Positions 51,911 through 61,307 of a DNA stretch of 64,000 nt are shown here, piece by piece; position 1 is the stretch's first letter; each line of letters starts with the position of its first letter. The notes beneath the pieces were generated by a model. That model searched no databases. It saw only the letters and a program-made list of their open reading frames with translations, and had not been told where the DNA came from. This DNA comes from Kitasatospora atroaurantiaca. Its GTDB lineage: Bacteria; Actinomycetota; Actinomycetes; Streptomycetales; Streptomycetaceae. The DNA lies in the NCBI RefSeq assembly GCF_007828955.1, contig NZ_VIVR01000001.1, forward strand, positions 6,696,001-6,760,000, read 5' to 3'. The position numbers and the translations under genes are program-made.

Positions 51911-52333
51911 ATGGTGCGTCGCATCTTCTGGATGGCGGTCGGCGCCGGCGCCACCGTCTGGGCCATGAACAAGGCCAACGAGGCCGTCCACCGGCTCACC
52001 CCCGACAGCCTGTCAGGCACCGCCGCCCGTGGCGCCCTGCACCTCGGCGACGCGGCCAAGCGGTTCGCCGCCGACGTACGTGCGGGGATGGCCGAGCGCG
52101 AGGAGCAGCTGCGTACGGACCTCGGACTGGACGGCACCGCCGTGGTCGAGCCGCCGCGCCGCAGAGCGCTGCGGCGCGAGCCCGAGCACCGAGCTATCTC
52201 GGCGGCCCCCGGCTCGCCGGCGGCCGCCCTGCCTTCGCCCCGTCGTACGGCTCGTACGGCACAAGCCATTCAACCCATGCCCCGCCCGCTCGACGAGCTG
52301 CCGGGCAGCACCCCCAACCGGAAGGACCACTGA
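51911..52333 (+). CDS. Small membrane-associated protein upstream of alaS (DUF6167-like)
   Basis: A 140-residue protein. A short N-terminal hydrophobic segment (RRIFWMAVGAGATVWAMNKANEAV) is followed by a helical region (GDAAKRFAADVRAGMAEREEQL) and a Pro/Arg/Ala-rich tail. The family assignment is tentative. ATG 51911 is used rather than the much longer open frame. The stop overlaps the alaS ATG as TGATG. Confidence 0.75.
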   Translation: MVRRIFWMAVGAGATVWAMNKANEAVHRLTPDSLSGTAARGALHLGDAAKRFAADVRAGMAEREEQLRTDLGLDGTAVVEPPRRRALRREPEHRAISAAPGSPAAALPSPRRTARTAQAIQPMPRPLDELPGSTPNRKDH

Positions 52334-55002
52334 TGGAGTCGGCAGAGATCCGCCGCCGCTGGCTGCGCTTCTTCGAGGAGCGCGGACACACCGTCGTTCC
52401 GTCGGCGTCCCTGGTCGCCGACGACCCCACCCTGCTGCTGGTCAACGCCGGCATGGTGCCCTTCAAGCCGTACTTCCTGGGCGAGGTCAAGCCGCCGTTC
52501 ACGCGCGCCACCAGCGTGCAGAAGTGCGTCCGCACCCTGGACATCGAAGAGGTCGGCAAGACCACCCGCCACGGGTCCTTCTTCCAGATGTGCGGCAACT
52601 TCTCCTTCGGCGACTACTTCAAGGAAGGGGCCATCAAGTACGCGTGGGAGCTGCTCACCACTCCCGTCGCGGACGGTGGCTACGGCCTGGAGAAGGAGAA
52701 GCTCTGGATCACCGTCTACCAGGACGACGACGAGGCCGAGAAGATCTGGCGCGACGTCATCGGCGTGCCCTCCGAGCGCATCCAGCGGCTGGGCATGAAG
52801 GACAACTTCTGGTCGATGGGCGTCCCGGGCCCGTGCGGCCCGTGCTCCGAGATCAACTACGACCGCGGCCCCGCCTACGGCGAGGAGGGCGGCCCGGCGG
52901 TCAACGGCGAGCGCTACCTGGAGATCTGGAACCTGGTCTTCATGCAGTACGAGCGCGGCCACGGTGACGGCAAGGACGGCTTCGAGATCCTCGGCGACCT
53001 GCCGAGCCGGAACATCGACACAGGCCTCGGCCTGGAGCGCCTCGCCGCGATCCTGCAGGGCGTCGACAACCTCTTCGAGATCGACACCAGCCGCCTGATC
53101 CTCGACCGGGCCGCCGAGCTCACCGGTCACACCTACGGCGCCGACCACAAGGCCGACGTCTCGCTGCGCGTGGTCACCGACCACATCCGCACCGCGATCA
53201 TGCTGATCGGCGACGGCGTGACCCCGGGCAACGAGGGCCGCGGCTACGTGCTGCGCCGCATCCTGCGCCGCGCCATCCGCAACATGCGCCTGCTGGGCGC
53301 CACCGAGCCGGTCGCCCGTGACCTCACCGACGTCACCATCAAGGCGATGGGCCCGCAGTACCCGGTGCTGGTCGAGGAGCGCAAGCGCATCGAGACCGTC
53401 GCGGCCGCGGAGGAGGTCTCCTTCCTGCAGACCCTGCGCACCGGCACCACCCTGCTGGACACCGCCGTCACCGAGGCCAAGCAGTCCGGCAGCGCGGTGC
53501 TCTCCGGTGACAAGGCCTTCCAGCTGCACGACACCTACGGCTTCCCCATCGACCTCACCCTGGAGATGGCCGCCGAGCAGGGCCTGCTGGTGGACGAGGC
53601 CGGCTTCCGCCGCCTCATGAAGGAGCAGCGGGACCGCGCCAAGGCCGACGCCAAGGCCAAGAAGATGGGCCACGCGGACGTCTCCGCGTACCGCGAGGTC
53701 GCCGACAAGTCCGGCGCGACCGTCTTCACCGGCTACAACAACCTCGAGAGCGAGTCGACCGTGGTCGGCTTGCTGGTGGACGGTGCCCCGGCACCGGCCG
53801 CGACCGAGGGCGACGAGATCGAGATCATCCTCGACCGCACGCCGTTCTACGCCGAGGGCGGCGGCCAGCTCGCCGACACCGGCCGCATCCGGATGGACTC
53901 GGGCGCCGTCGTCGAGATCCGCGACGTCCAGCAGCCGGTGCCCGGTGTCACCGTGCACTCCGGCTCGGTGCTGTTCGGCGAGGTCGTGCTCGGCTCGTCC
54001 GCGTACGCGAGCATCGACATCGAGCGCCGCCGCGCGGTCTCCCGTGCCCACAGCGCCACCCACCTGACCCACCAGGCGCTGCGCGACGCGCTCGGCCCCA
54101 CCGCCGCCCAGGCCGGGTCCGAGAACGCCCCGGGCCGCTTCCGCTTCGACTTCGGCTCGCCGACGGCCGTCCCCGGCTCCGTGCTGGTCGACGTGGAGCA
54201 GAAGATCAACGAGGTGCTGGCCCGTGAGCTGGACGTCACCGCCGAGGTGATGACCATGGACGAGGCCCGCAAGCAGGGTGCCATCGCGATGTTCGGCGAG
54301 AAGTACGGCGACGCCGTGCGCGTCGTCACCATCGGCGACTTCTCCAAGGAGCTCTGCGGTGGTACCCACGTCGGCAACACCGCCCAGCTGGGCCTGGTGA
54401 AGCTGCTCGGCGAGTCCTCGATCGGTGCCGGTGTGCGCCGTGTCGAGGCCCTGGTGGGCGTGGACGCCTACCGCTTCCTGGCTCGTGAGCACACGGTGGT
54501 CTCCCAGCTCACCGAGCTGGTCAAGGGCCGCCCGGAGGAGCTGCCGGAGAAGATCTCGGGCATGCTCACCAAGCTCAAGGACGCCGAGAAGGAGATCGAG
54601 CGCTTCCGGGCCGAGAAGGTCCTGGCGGCTGCCGCCGGTCTGGTCTCCGCCGCGGAGGACGTCCACGGCATCGCCCTGGTCGCCGCCCGGGTCCCGGACG
54701 GCACCGGCGCCGACGACCTGCGCAAGCTGGTCCTGGACGTGCGGTCCCGCCTGGGCAGCCGGCCGGCCGTGGTCGCCGCGTTCACCGTCACGGGTGACCG
54801 CCCGCTGACCGTGATCGCCACCAACGAGGACGCTCGCGCCCGCGGCGTCAAGGCCGGTGAGCTGGTCCGCGTCGCCGCCAAGACCCTCGGCGGCGGCGGT
54901 GGCGGCAAGGACGACGTCGCCCAGGGCGGCGGCACCAACCCGGCCGCCGTGGACGAGGCCGTGGCCGCCGTCCGCGCCCTGGTCGCGGAGCGCTCGGCCT
55001 GA
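52333..55002 (+). CDS. alaS: Alanyl-tRNA synthetase
   Basis: An 889-residue AlaRS. Class II core with INAGMVPFKPYF-like VNAGMVPFKPYFLG, SFFQMCGNFSFGDYFKE and GLGLERLAAILQG. The editing domain has the zinc ligands HSATHLTH and CGGTHVGNT. The C-terminal oligomerisation domain has a Gly-rich GGGGGGKDDVAQGGG. ATG overlaps the preceding stop and its stop overlaps ruvX, so translation is coupled. Confidence 0.97.
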   Translation: MESAEIRRRWLRFFEERGHTVVPSASLVADDPTLLLVNAGMVPFKPYFLGEVKPPFTRATSVQKCVRTLDIEEVGKTTRHGSFFQMCGNFSFGDYFKEGAIKYAWELLTTPVADGGYGLEKEKLWITVYQDDDEAEKIWRDVIGVPSERIQRLGMKDNFWSMGVPGPCGPCSEINYDRGPAYGEEGGPAVNGERYLEIWNLVFMQYERGHGDGKDGFEILGDLPSRNIDTGLGLERLAAILQGVDNLFEIDTSRLILDRAAELTGHTYGADHKADVSLRVVTDHIRTAIMLIGDGVTPGNEGRGYVLRRILRRAIRNMRLLGATEPVARDLTDVTIKAMGPQYPVLVEERKRIETVAAAEEVSFLQTLRTGTTLLDTAVTEAKQSGSAVLSGDKAFQLHDTYGFPIDLTLEMAAEQGLLVDEAGFRRLMKEQRDRAKADAKAKKMGHADVSAYREVADKSGATVFTGYNNLESESTVVGLLVDGAPAPAATEGDEIEIILDRTPFYAEGGGQLADTGRIRMDSGAVVEIRDVQQPVPGVTVHSGSVLFGEVVLGSSAYASIDIERRRAVSRAHSATHLTHQALRDALGPTAAQAGSENAPGRFRFDFGSPTAVPGSVLVDVEQKINEVLARELDVTAEVMTMDEARKQGAIAMFGEKYGDAVRVVTIGDFSKELCGGTHVGNTAQLGLVKLLGESSIGAGVRRVEALVGVDAYRFLAREHTVVSQLTELVKGRPEELPEKISGMLTKLKDAEKEIERFRAEKVLAAAAGLVSAAEDVHGIALVAARVPDGTGADDLRKLVLDVRSRLGSRPAVVAAFTVTGDRPLTVIATNEDARARGVKAGELVRVAAKTLGGGGGGKDDVAQGGGTNPAAVDEAVAAVRALVAERSA

Positions 55003-55484
55003 TGTTCGGCGAGGAGGAGAAGGTCTTCCGCCGGGGCCGGCGGATCGCCGTCGACGTCGGCGACGCCCGGATCGGGGTCGCGTCCTGCGACCCCGACGGG
55101 CTGATCGCGACGCCCGTGGAGACGGTCCCCGCCGGGGGCCGCTCCCAGGCGCGGATCAAGGAGATCGTCGAGGAGTACGACGCGATCGAGGTCGTGGTCG
55201 GCCTGCCCCGCTCGCTGAGCGGCAAGGAGGGCCCGGCCGCGGCCAAGGTCCGCGCGTACGCCGGGCGGCTGGCCGCGCTGCTCGCGCCGGTCGGCGTACG
55301 GCTGGTGGACGAGCGGATGACCACGGTCACCGCCGCCCAGGGGCTGCGCGCCTCCGGGCGCAGCTCCAAGAAGGGCCGCTCGGTGATCGACCAGGCGGCC
55401 GCCGTGGTGATCCTGCAGAGCGCCCTTGAGGCCGAACGGGTGAGTGGCCGGGCGCCCGGCGAGAGCGTCGAGCCGGTCAGCTGA
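55002..55484 (+). CDS. ruvX: Putative pre-16S rRNA nuclease / Holliday junction resolvase YqgF
   Basis: A 160-residue RNase H-like protein. RRIAVDVGDARIGVASCDP carries the first Asp, VVGLPRSLSG the second strand, VRLVDERMTT the Glu, and IDQAAAVVILQ the last Asp. Known to process 16S rRNA ends in E. coli. ATG overlaps the alaS stop. A 34-base perfect palindrome follows. Confidence 0.93.
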   Translation: MFGEEEKVFRRGRRIAVDVGDARIGVASCDPDGLIATPVETVPAGGRSQARIKEIVEEYDAIEVVVGLPRSLSGKEGPAAAKVRAYAGRLAALLAPVGVRLVDERMTTVTAAQGLRASGRSSKKGRSVIDQAAAVVILQSALEAERVSGRAPGESVEPVS

Positions 55485-55507
55485 TCGGTCTGGTTTAGCT
55501 TCCCGGT

Positions 55508-55541
55508 GGGGGCCCGTGCGGACGCGTCCGCACGGGCCCCC
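55508..55541 (+). terminator. Perfect 34-base palindrome after ruvX
   Basis: 17 bases (55508-55524) are mirrored exactly by 55525-55541. It ends 24 bases before the mltG-like TTG, so it may limit read-through from alaS-ruvX. Confidence 0.8.
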
Positions 55542-55565
55542 GACCTTTCCGGAGGGAGGGGCGCC

Positions 55566-56750
55566 TTGACCGATCCGTACACCACCCCGGGCCTGACGCC
55601 CGGTCACCTGGGCGCACCGCCGACGGAGCCCGAGGGACGGCCGCCCGGGCAGCCGTACGCCGTCGGGCCGCCCGATCTGCGGCGGCTGCGCAGCGGGCTG
55701 GCCTGCTGCCTGAGTGTGCTGGTCCTGCTGGCGGTGCTCGGCGGTGTCGCGCTGGTGGGGTATCTCTGGTGGCCGAGGGACGAGGGGCCGGCCGCCGACT
55801 TCGCGGGCGGTGGTGGCCCGGACACCGTCCAGGTCTCCGTCGCCCAGGGCGCCACGCTGACCCAGATCGGCCAGGTGCTCATGAAGGACGGCGTGGTGGC
55901 CAGCACCAGGGCCTTCACCGAGGCGGCGGCCCTGAGCGCGGTGGCCAAGCGGATCCAGCCCGGTACGTACACGCTGCACAGGAAGATGTCGGCGGCCTCG
56001 GCGCTGAACGTCCTGCTCGACCCTGCCAACGCCAACGCGCTGACCATCCCGGAGGGCCGGCGGGCCGAGCAGATCTACGCCGCCCTCGACGACAAGCTGA
56101 AACTGCCGGCGGGCACCGCGCAGAGCACCGCGAAGCAGCACGCCGCCGAGCTTGGCCTGCCCGGCTACACGCACGGCAACGCGGAGGGCTTCCTCTTCCC
56201 CGCCACCTACCCCGTCACCGGCGAGACCACCGTGCTCGGCCTGCTCCGGCAGATGGTCGCGCAGGCCGGCAAGGTCTTCGGCTCCGACGGCGTCGAGGGC
56301 GCCGCGGACGCCAACGGCCAGAGCCCGTACGGAGTCGTCACCATCGCCAGCCTGGTGCAGGGGGAGTCGGACAACCCGGAGGACATGGCCAAGGTCGCCA
56401 GGGTGGTCTACAACCGCCTGGCCAAGGGCATGCCGCTGCAGCTCGACTCGGCCATCAACTACGCCCTCGGCCGTGCCACGCTGACCACCACCGAAACCGA
56501 CACCAAGCTGGACTCGCCCTTCAACACCTACCTCCACACCGGCCTGCCGCCGACCCCGATCGCCAACCCCGGGCGGGACGCGATCCAGGCGGCCACCCGC
56601 CCCGCGGAGGGGGACTGGCTCTACTTCGTCACCGTGAGGCCGGGCGACACCCGCTTCACCGACAGCTTCGAGCAGCAGCAGAAGAACGTCGAGGAGTTCA
56701 ACGCCTACCAGGCCGAGCAGGGTTCCTCACCCAGCGCCAGCAGCCACTGA
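55566..56750 (+). CDS. mltG: Endolytic transglycosylase MltG paralogue 1
   Basis: A 394-residue YceG-like protein. A Pro-rich cytoplasmic tail (1-45), one membrane helix (about 46-68), a LysM-like region (VQVSVAQGATLTQIGQVLMKDGVV), and the catalytic domain with EGFLFPATYPV and ASLVQGES (likely catalytic Glu267), then YNRLAKGMPLQLDSAINYALG and the final PIANPGRDAI. It would cut nascent glycan strands. TTG 55566 with GGAGGGAGG upstream is chosen over a GTG inside the palindrome. It lacks the long Gln-rich tail of its neighbour. Confidence 0.88.
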   Translation: MTDPYTTPGLTPGHLGAPPTEPEGRPPGQPYAVGPPDLRRLRSGLACCLSVLVLLAVLGGVALVGYLWWPRDEGPAADFAGGGGPDTVQVSVAQGATLTQIGQVLMKDGVVASTRAFTEAAALSAVAKRIQPGTYTLHRKMSAASALNVLLDPANANALTIPEGRRAEQIYAALDDKLKLPAGTAQSTAKQHAAELGLPGYTHGNAEGFLFPATYPVTGETTVLGLLRQMVAQAGKVFGSDGVEGAADANGQSPYGVVTIASLVQGESDNPEDMAKVARVVYNRLAKGMPLQLDSAINYALGRATLTTTETDTKLDSPFNTYLHTGLPPTPIANPGRDAIQAATRPAEGDWLYFVTVRPGDTRFTDSFEQQQKNVEEFNAYQAEQGSSPSASSH

Positions 56751-56901
56751 CAGCTGGTTGGCCAGGGCGGGGCCCCGACTGCGGTACGGTAACGTCTCCC
56801 TTCAGGCGTTGCGCTAGCACGCCGGTTCGAGACGTTTCCGGGACGCCGTCCCGGACGGCCGGTCAGACCGCGCGGCCGTCTCCGTCGGCTTAAGGGGATC
56901 G

Positions 56902-58575
56902 ATGACTGATCTGGGTGGGGGCTACAACCCCCGAGGCTCCCAGCCGTGGCACCCAGGCGACCCCGGGTACGGCGGTCAGCAGGCGGACACCTGGCAGCAG
57001 CAGGCTCAGCAGCCGGGCCCGTACGGCCAGCAGCAGGGCTTCCCACAGCAGCAGAATCCCCAGCAGCAGCAGCAGCCTTGGCCGCAGGGCCCGTACGGCC
57101 AGCAGCAGGGCTACCCACAGCAGCAGAACCCGTACGGCCAGGGCCAGTACGGGCAGCAGCAGGGCTACCCGCAGCAGCAGAACCCCCAGCAGCAGGCCTG
57201 GCCGCAGCAGCAGCAGTTCGTGCAGCAGCCGCGACCCCAGCAGGCCATGCGGCCGCAGGCGCCGCAGCCGCAGGTCCCGCAGCCCTCGGGCCCCGGCCCG
57301 GACGGCATCGACTGGGAGGCCGAGGCGGCGGCGCTGGACGCCCCCCGCGTCGAGCCGGAGGCCGAGCCGGAGCTGTGGGAGGAGGAGCCGGCCGACCACG
57401 TCGAGCCGGAGAGCGACTCCTTCTTCGGCGGGGACCAGGACACCTCCCGCGAGGCCGAGCGCAAGCGCAAGGAGAAGGGCAAGAAGTCGGGCCGCCGCAA
57501 CAGCGGCGCCTGCCTGCTGGTCGCCCTGGTGCTGCTCGGCGGCGTGGGCGGCGCCGGCTGGTGGGGCTACGGCTTCTACCAGACCCATTTCGGCCCGCCG
57601 CCGGACTACTCCGGCGAGGGCAGCGGCTCGGTGAACGTCGAGATCAAGCCCGGCTCCACCGGCGAGGCGATGGGCGCGGCGCTGAAGGAGGCGGGCGTGG
57701 TCAAGAGCACCGCCGCCTTCGTCAGCGCCTTCAACAACAACCCCAAGGCCGCCACCATCCAGCCCGGCGCCTACACCATGCACCACCAGATGTCGGCGAA
57801 GGCCGCGGTGGCGCAGCTGGTCGAGTCGAACGGCGGCAACGCTCTCGTTATCCCCGAGGGCAAGAAGGCCGTCGACATCTACACGGCGATCGACACCAAG
57901 CTGAAGCTGCAGAAGGGGACCACCGCCAACGTCGCCAAGGACCAGGCGGCCGGCCTCGGCCTGCCGGCGTACGCGAACGGCAACCTGGAGGGCTTCCTCT
58001 ACCCGACCCGGTACTCGGTCACCGATGGAATGAAGCCCGAGGACCTGCTCAAGCAGATGGTCGCCAACGCCAACCAGCACTACCAGGACCTCAAGCTCGA
58101 CGAGGGCGCCCGGAAGATCGGCCTGAAGAGCGGCTACGAGGTCCTCATCGAGGCGAGCATCCTCCAGGCCGAGGGCAACAACTCGGCCGACTTCGGCAAG
58201 ATGGCGCGGGCGATGTCCAACCGCCTCAACACCAACGCCGGGCCGCCCAAGGGGACCTGGGGCCGGCTCGAACTCGACACGACCCTGCAGTACGAGCTGG
58301 GGCGCATCACCTTCACGGCGGCGGAGCACGACCGGGACAGCCCGTACAACACGTACAAGAGGAAGGGCCTGCCGCCGACCCCGATCGCCAACCCCGGCGA
58401 CGAGGCGATCAAGGCCGTCCTGAACCCGACTCCGGGCGACTGGATCTACTGGATCGCCATGAACCCGCAGGAGACCCGGTTCGCCGCCACCTGGGACGAG
58501 CACCTGAAGAACGTCCAGGAGTGGTGCACCGGCCAGGGCAAGGGCTTCGACCAGAAGGCCGGTCAGTGCAAGTGA
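56902..58575 (+). CDS. mltG: Endolytic transglycosylase MltG paralogue 2 with Gln-rich N-terminus
   Basis: A 557-residue protein. Residues about 25-115 are imperfect repeats of GPYGQQQGYPQQQNP-like sequence, 115-195 are acidic and charged, the membrane helix is at about 203-220, and the catalytic domain follows with EGFLYPTRYSV and EASILQAEGNN (likely catalytic Glu424), then RLELDTTLQYELG and PIANPGDEAI. It is the length expected for streptomycete MltG. ATG with AAGGGG upstream. aroE starts 7 bases after it. Confidence 0.92.
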   Translation: MTDLGGGYNPRGSQPWHPGDPGYGGQQADTWQQQAQQPGPYGQQQGFPQQQNPQQQQQPWPQGPYGQQQGYPQQQNPYGQGQYGQQQGYPQQQNPQQQAWPQQQQFVQQPRPQQAMRPQAPQPQVPQPSGPGPDGIDWEAEAAALDAPRVEPEAEPELWEEEPADHVEPESDSFFGGDQDTSREAERKRKEKGKKSGRRNSGACLLVALVLLGGVGGAGWWGYGFYQTHFGPPPDYSGEGSGSVNVEIKPGSTGEAMGAALKEAGVVKSTAAFVSAFNNNPKAATIQPGAYTMHHQMSAKAAVAQLVESNGGNALVIPEGKKAVDIYTAIDTKLKLQKGTTANVAKDQAAGLGLPAYANGNLEGFLYPTRYSVTDGMKPEDLLKQMVANANQHYQDLKLDEGARKIGLKSGYEVLIEASILQAEGNNSADFGKMARAMSNRLNTNAGPPKGTWGRLELDTTLQYELGRITFTAAEHDRDSPYNTYKRKGLPPTPIANPGDEAIKAVLNPTPGDWIYWIAMNPQETRFAATWDEHLKNVQEWCTGQGKGFDQKAGQCK

Positions 58576-58582
58576 GGATGAT

Positions 58583-59410
58583 GTGACCACACAGCGTCGC
58601 GCCGCCGTGCTCGGCTCGCCGATCGCCCACTCCCTTTCCCCGGTGCTGCACCGGGCCGGGTTCGCCGCGCTGGGCCTGTTCGACTGGCGCTACGACCGCT
58701 TCGAGGTGGACGAGGCGGCGCTGCCCGCCTTCGTCGCGGACCTCGGCGCGGAGTGGGCGGGGCTGTCGCTCACCATGCCGCTGAAGCGGGCGATCATCCC
58801 GCTGCTGGACGAGGTCAGCGAGACGGCGCTGGCGGTGGACGCGGTCAACACCGTGGTGTTTGGCCCGGACGGTCGGCGCAGCGGCGACAACACCGATGTC
58901 CCCGGTCTGGTGAACGCGCTGCGCGAGCGTGGGATCGAGCGGGTGGAGTCGGCTGCCGTGCTCGGCGCGGGTGCCACCGCGTCCTCGGCGCTGGCCGCGC
59001 TGGCCCGGATCTGCACCGGCGAGGTGACAGCGTATGTGCGAAGTGCTGAACGAGCCGCCGAGATGCGCGCCCTCGGAGAGCGCCTCGGTCTGACCCTTCG
59101 GACGGCCGCCTGGGAGCGCGCGGCGGAGGCCCTCGCGACCCCGCTGACGATCTCCACCACCCCTGCCGGGGCCACTGATTCCTTCGCCGCCGCGGTGCCC
59201 GACACGCCCGGCGTGCTGTTCGACGTGCTGTACCACCCGTGGCCAACGAAGCTGGTCAGCGCATGTGCGGAGCGCGGCGCGACGGTGCTCGGCGGGCTCG
59301 ATCTGCTGGTGCACCAGGCAGTGCTCCAGTTCGAACGGTTCACCGGCGCGGTGCCCGGACCGCTGGCGGCGATGCGTGCGGCCGGCGAGGCGGCGCTCGC
59401 CGGGAGCTGA
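58583..59410 (+). CDS. aroE: Shikimate dehydrogenase
   Basis: A 275-residue AroE. GSPIAHSLSPVLHRAGF binds shikimate, MPLKRAIIPL has the catalytic Lys, NTVVFGPDGRRSGDNTD the Asp, and the Rossmann NADP site is VLGAGATASSAL. It reduces 3-dehydroshikimate. GTG 58583 lies 7 bases after mltG, so the two are probably co-transcribed. Confidence 0.93.
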   Translation: MTTQRRAAVLGSPIAHSLSPVLHRAGFAALGLFDWRYDRFEVDEAALPAFVADLGAEWAGLSLTMPLKRAIIPLLDEVSETALAVDAVNTVVFGPDGRRSGDNTDVPGLVNALRERGIERVESAAVLGAGATASSALAALARICTGEVTAYVRSAERAAEMRALGERLGLTLRTAAWERAAEALATPLTISTTPAGATDSFAAAVPDTPGVLFDVLYHPWPTKLVSACAERGATVLGGLDLLVHQAVLQFERFTGAVPGPLAAMRAAGEAALAGS

Positions 59411-59586
59411 GCGCCTCACGGGTTGTCCAGCGCAGTGTCCGCCACGCGGACCGTGGCCCGCGCGGCTGCGTCGGCATGAAAAGATCGGGAGCAGAGAGGT
59501 GGGCCCCCGCAGGGCCCGCCGGACGAACGCCCCGGTCGGCGAGCGGCTGACACACCGCGCGCCGGGCCGCTGACGAAGGAGCTCCG

Positions 59587-60771
59587 TTGGGTACGTTGCG
59601 CTGGCTGACGGCGGGGGAGTCGCACGGCCCCGCACTGGTCGCGACGCTGGAGGGCCTGCCGGCCGGTGTGCCGGTGACCACCGAGATGGTGGCCGACGCG
59701 CTGGCCCGTCGGCGGCTCGGCTACGGCCGCGGTGCCCGGATGAAGTTCGAGCAGGACGAGGTCACCTTCCTCGGCGGTGTGCGGCACGGCCTGACCATGG
59801 GCAGCCCGGTCGCGATCATGGTCGGCAACACCGAGTGGCCCAAGTGGGAGCAGGTCATGTCGGCCGACCCGGTCGACCCCGAGATCCTGGCCGGCCTGGC
59901 CCGTAACGAGGCGCTGACCCGCCCGCGCCCCGGCCACGCCGACCTGGCCGGCATGCAGAAGTACTCGATCGACGAGGCCCGCCCGATCCTGGAGCGCGCC
60001 AGCGCCCGCGAGACGGCCGCCCGCGTGGCCCTCGGCGCGGTCGCACGCTCCTACCTCAAGGAGACCTGCGGCATCGAGCTGGTCTCGCACGTGGTCGAGC
60101 TGGCCGCCGCCAAGGCCCCGGCCGGTGTGCTGCCGCTCCCCTCCGACGAGGCCCGCCTCGACGAGGACCCGGTGCGCTGTCTGGACGCCGACGCCTCGAA
60201 GCGGATGGTCGCCGAGATCGACCAGGCCCACAAGGACGGCGACACCCTCGGCGGCGTGGTCGAGGTGCTCGCGTACGGTCTCCCGCCGGGCCTCGGCTCC
60301 CATGTGCACTGGGACCGCCGCCTGGACGCCCGGCTCGCCGCCGCGCTGATGGGCATCCAGGCGATCAAGGGCGTCGAGGTCGGCGACGGCTTCGAGCTGG
60401 CCCGGATCCCCGGCTCGCAGGCGCACGACGAGATCATCCCGACCCCGGACGGCGTCAAGCGCACCTCCGGCCGCTCCGGCGGCACCGAGGGCGGCCTCTC
60501 CACCGGCGAGCTGCTGCGCGTGCGCGCCGCCATGAAGCCGATCGCCACCGTCCCGCGCGCCCTGCAGACCCTGGACGTGCGCACCGGCGAGCCCGCCAAG
60601 GCGCACCACCAGCGCTCGGACGTCTGCGCCGTCCCGGCCGCCGGCATCGTCGCCGAGGCGATGGTCGCGCTGGTGCTGGCCGATGCGGTGAGCGAGAAGT
60701 TCGGCGGCGACAACGTCTCCGAGACCCGCCGCAACGTGCAGGGGTACCTCGACAACCTGATCGTCCGCTGA
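59587..60771 (+). CDS. aroC: Chorismate synthase
   Basis: A 394-residue FMN-dependent enzyme. LRWLTAGESHGPALVATLEG starts the protein, GRGARMKFEQDEV follows, and the second signature is GRSGGTEGGLSTGE with the later HHQRSDVCAVPAAG. It converts EPSP to chorismate, the precursor used by the pabB product. TTG start with AAGGAG upstream. The 176-base gap after aroE may hold its promoter. The stop overlaps aroK ATG. Confidence 0.96.
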   Translation: MGTLRWLTAGESHGPALVATLEGLPAGVPVTTEMVADALARRRLGYGRGARMKFEQDEVTFLGGVRHGLTMGSPVAIMVGNTEWPKWEQVMSADPVDPEILAGLARNEALTRPRPGHADLAGMQKYSIDEARPILERASARETAARVALGAVARSYLKETCGIELVSHVVELAAAKAPAGVLPLPSDEARLDEDPVRCLDADASKRMVAEIDQAHKDGDTLGGVVEVLAYGLPPGLGSHVHWDRRLDARLAAALMGIQAIKGVEVGDGFELARIPGSQAHDEIIPTPDGVKRTSGRSGGTEGGLSTGELLRVRAAMKPIATVPRALQTLDVRTGEPAKAHHQRSDVCAVPAAGIVAEAMVALVLADAVSEKFGGDNVSETRRNVQGYLDNLIVR

Positions 60772-61307
60772 TGAGCGGGCGAATCGTCAAGCCGGGTGTG
60801 GCGCCCGTCGTCGTGCTGGTCGGCCCGCCCGGGGCCGGCAAGAGCACGGTCGGCCGGCTGCTCGCCGAGCGCCTCGGGGTCACCTTCCGGGACACCGACG
60901 CCGATATCGAGCAGCTGGCGGGCAAGCCGATCCCCGAGATCTTCATCGACGAGGGCGAGCCGCACTTCCGCGAGCTGGAGGTGCGGGCCGTCCGCGCGGC
61001 CGCCGAGACCCACGACGGCGTGCTGGCCCTCGGCGGCGGAGCCGTGATGGCCGAGGCCACGCGCACGCTGCTCAAGGGCCTGCCGGTGGTCTTCCTCGAG
61101 GTCGCGCTGGGCGACGCCGTGAAGCGGGTCGGCCTGGACGCGCCGCGCCCGCTGCTCGCGGTCAACCCCCGCGCCGCCTGGCGGGAGCTGATGGAGGCCC
61201 GCCGCCCCCTCTACCTGGAGGTGGCCACCGCCGTCGTCGACACCGAGGGGCGCCCGCCGGAGCAGGTCGCCGACGCCGTACTCGAAGCACTGGAGCTGAA
61301 GTACTGA
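60771..61307 (+). CDS. aroK: Shikimate kinase
   Basis: A 178-residue P-loop kinase. Walker A is GPPGAGKST (18-26), then FRDTDADIEQLAGKPIPEIF with the shikimate-binding Asp, GGGAVM, and the lid Arg in RPLLAV. It phosphorylates shikimate at O3. ATG overlaps aroC stop, and its own stop overlaps aroB as TGATG. Confidence 0.96.
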   Translation: MSGRIVKPGVAPVVVLVGPPGAGKSTVGRLLAERLGVTFRDTDADIEQLAGKPIPEIFIDEGEPHFRELEVRAVRAAAETHDGVLALGGGAVMAEATRTLLKGLPVVFLEVALGDAVKRVGLDAPRPLLAVNPRAAWRELMEARRPLYLEVATAVVDTEGRPPEQVADAVLEALELKY

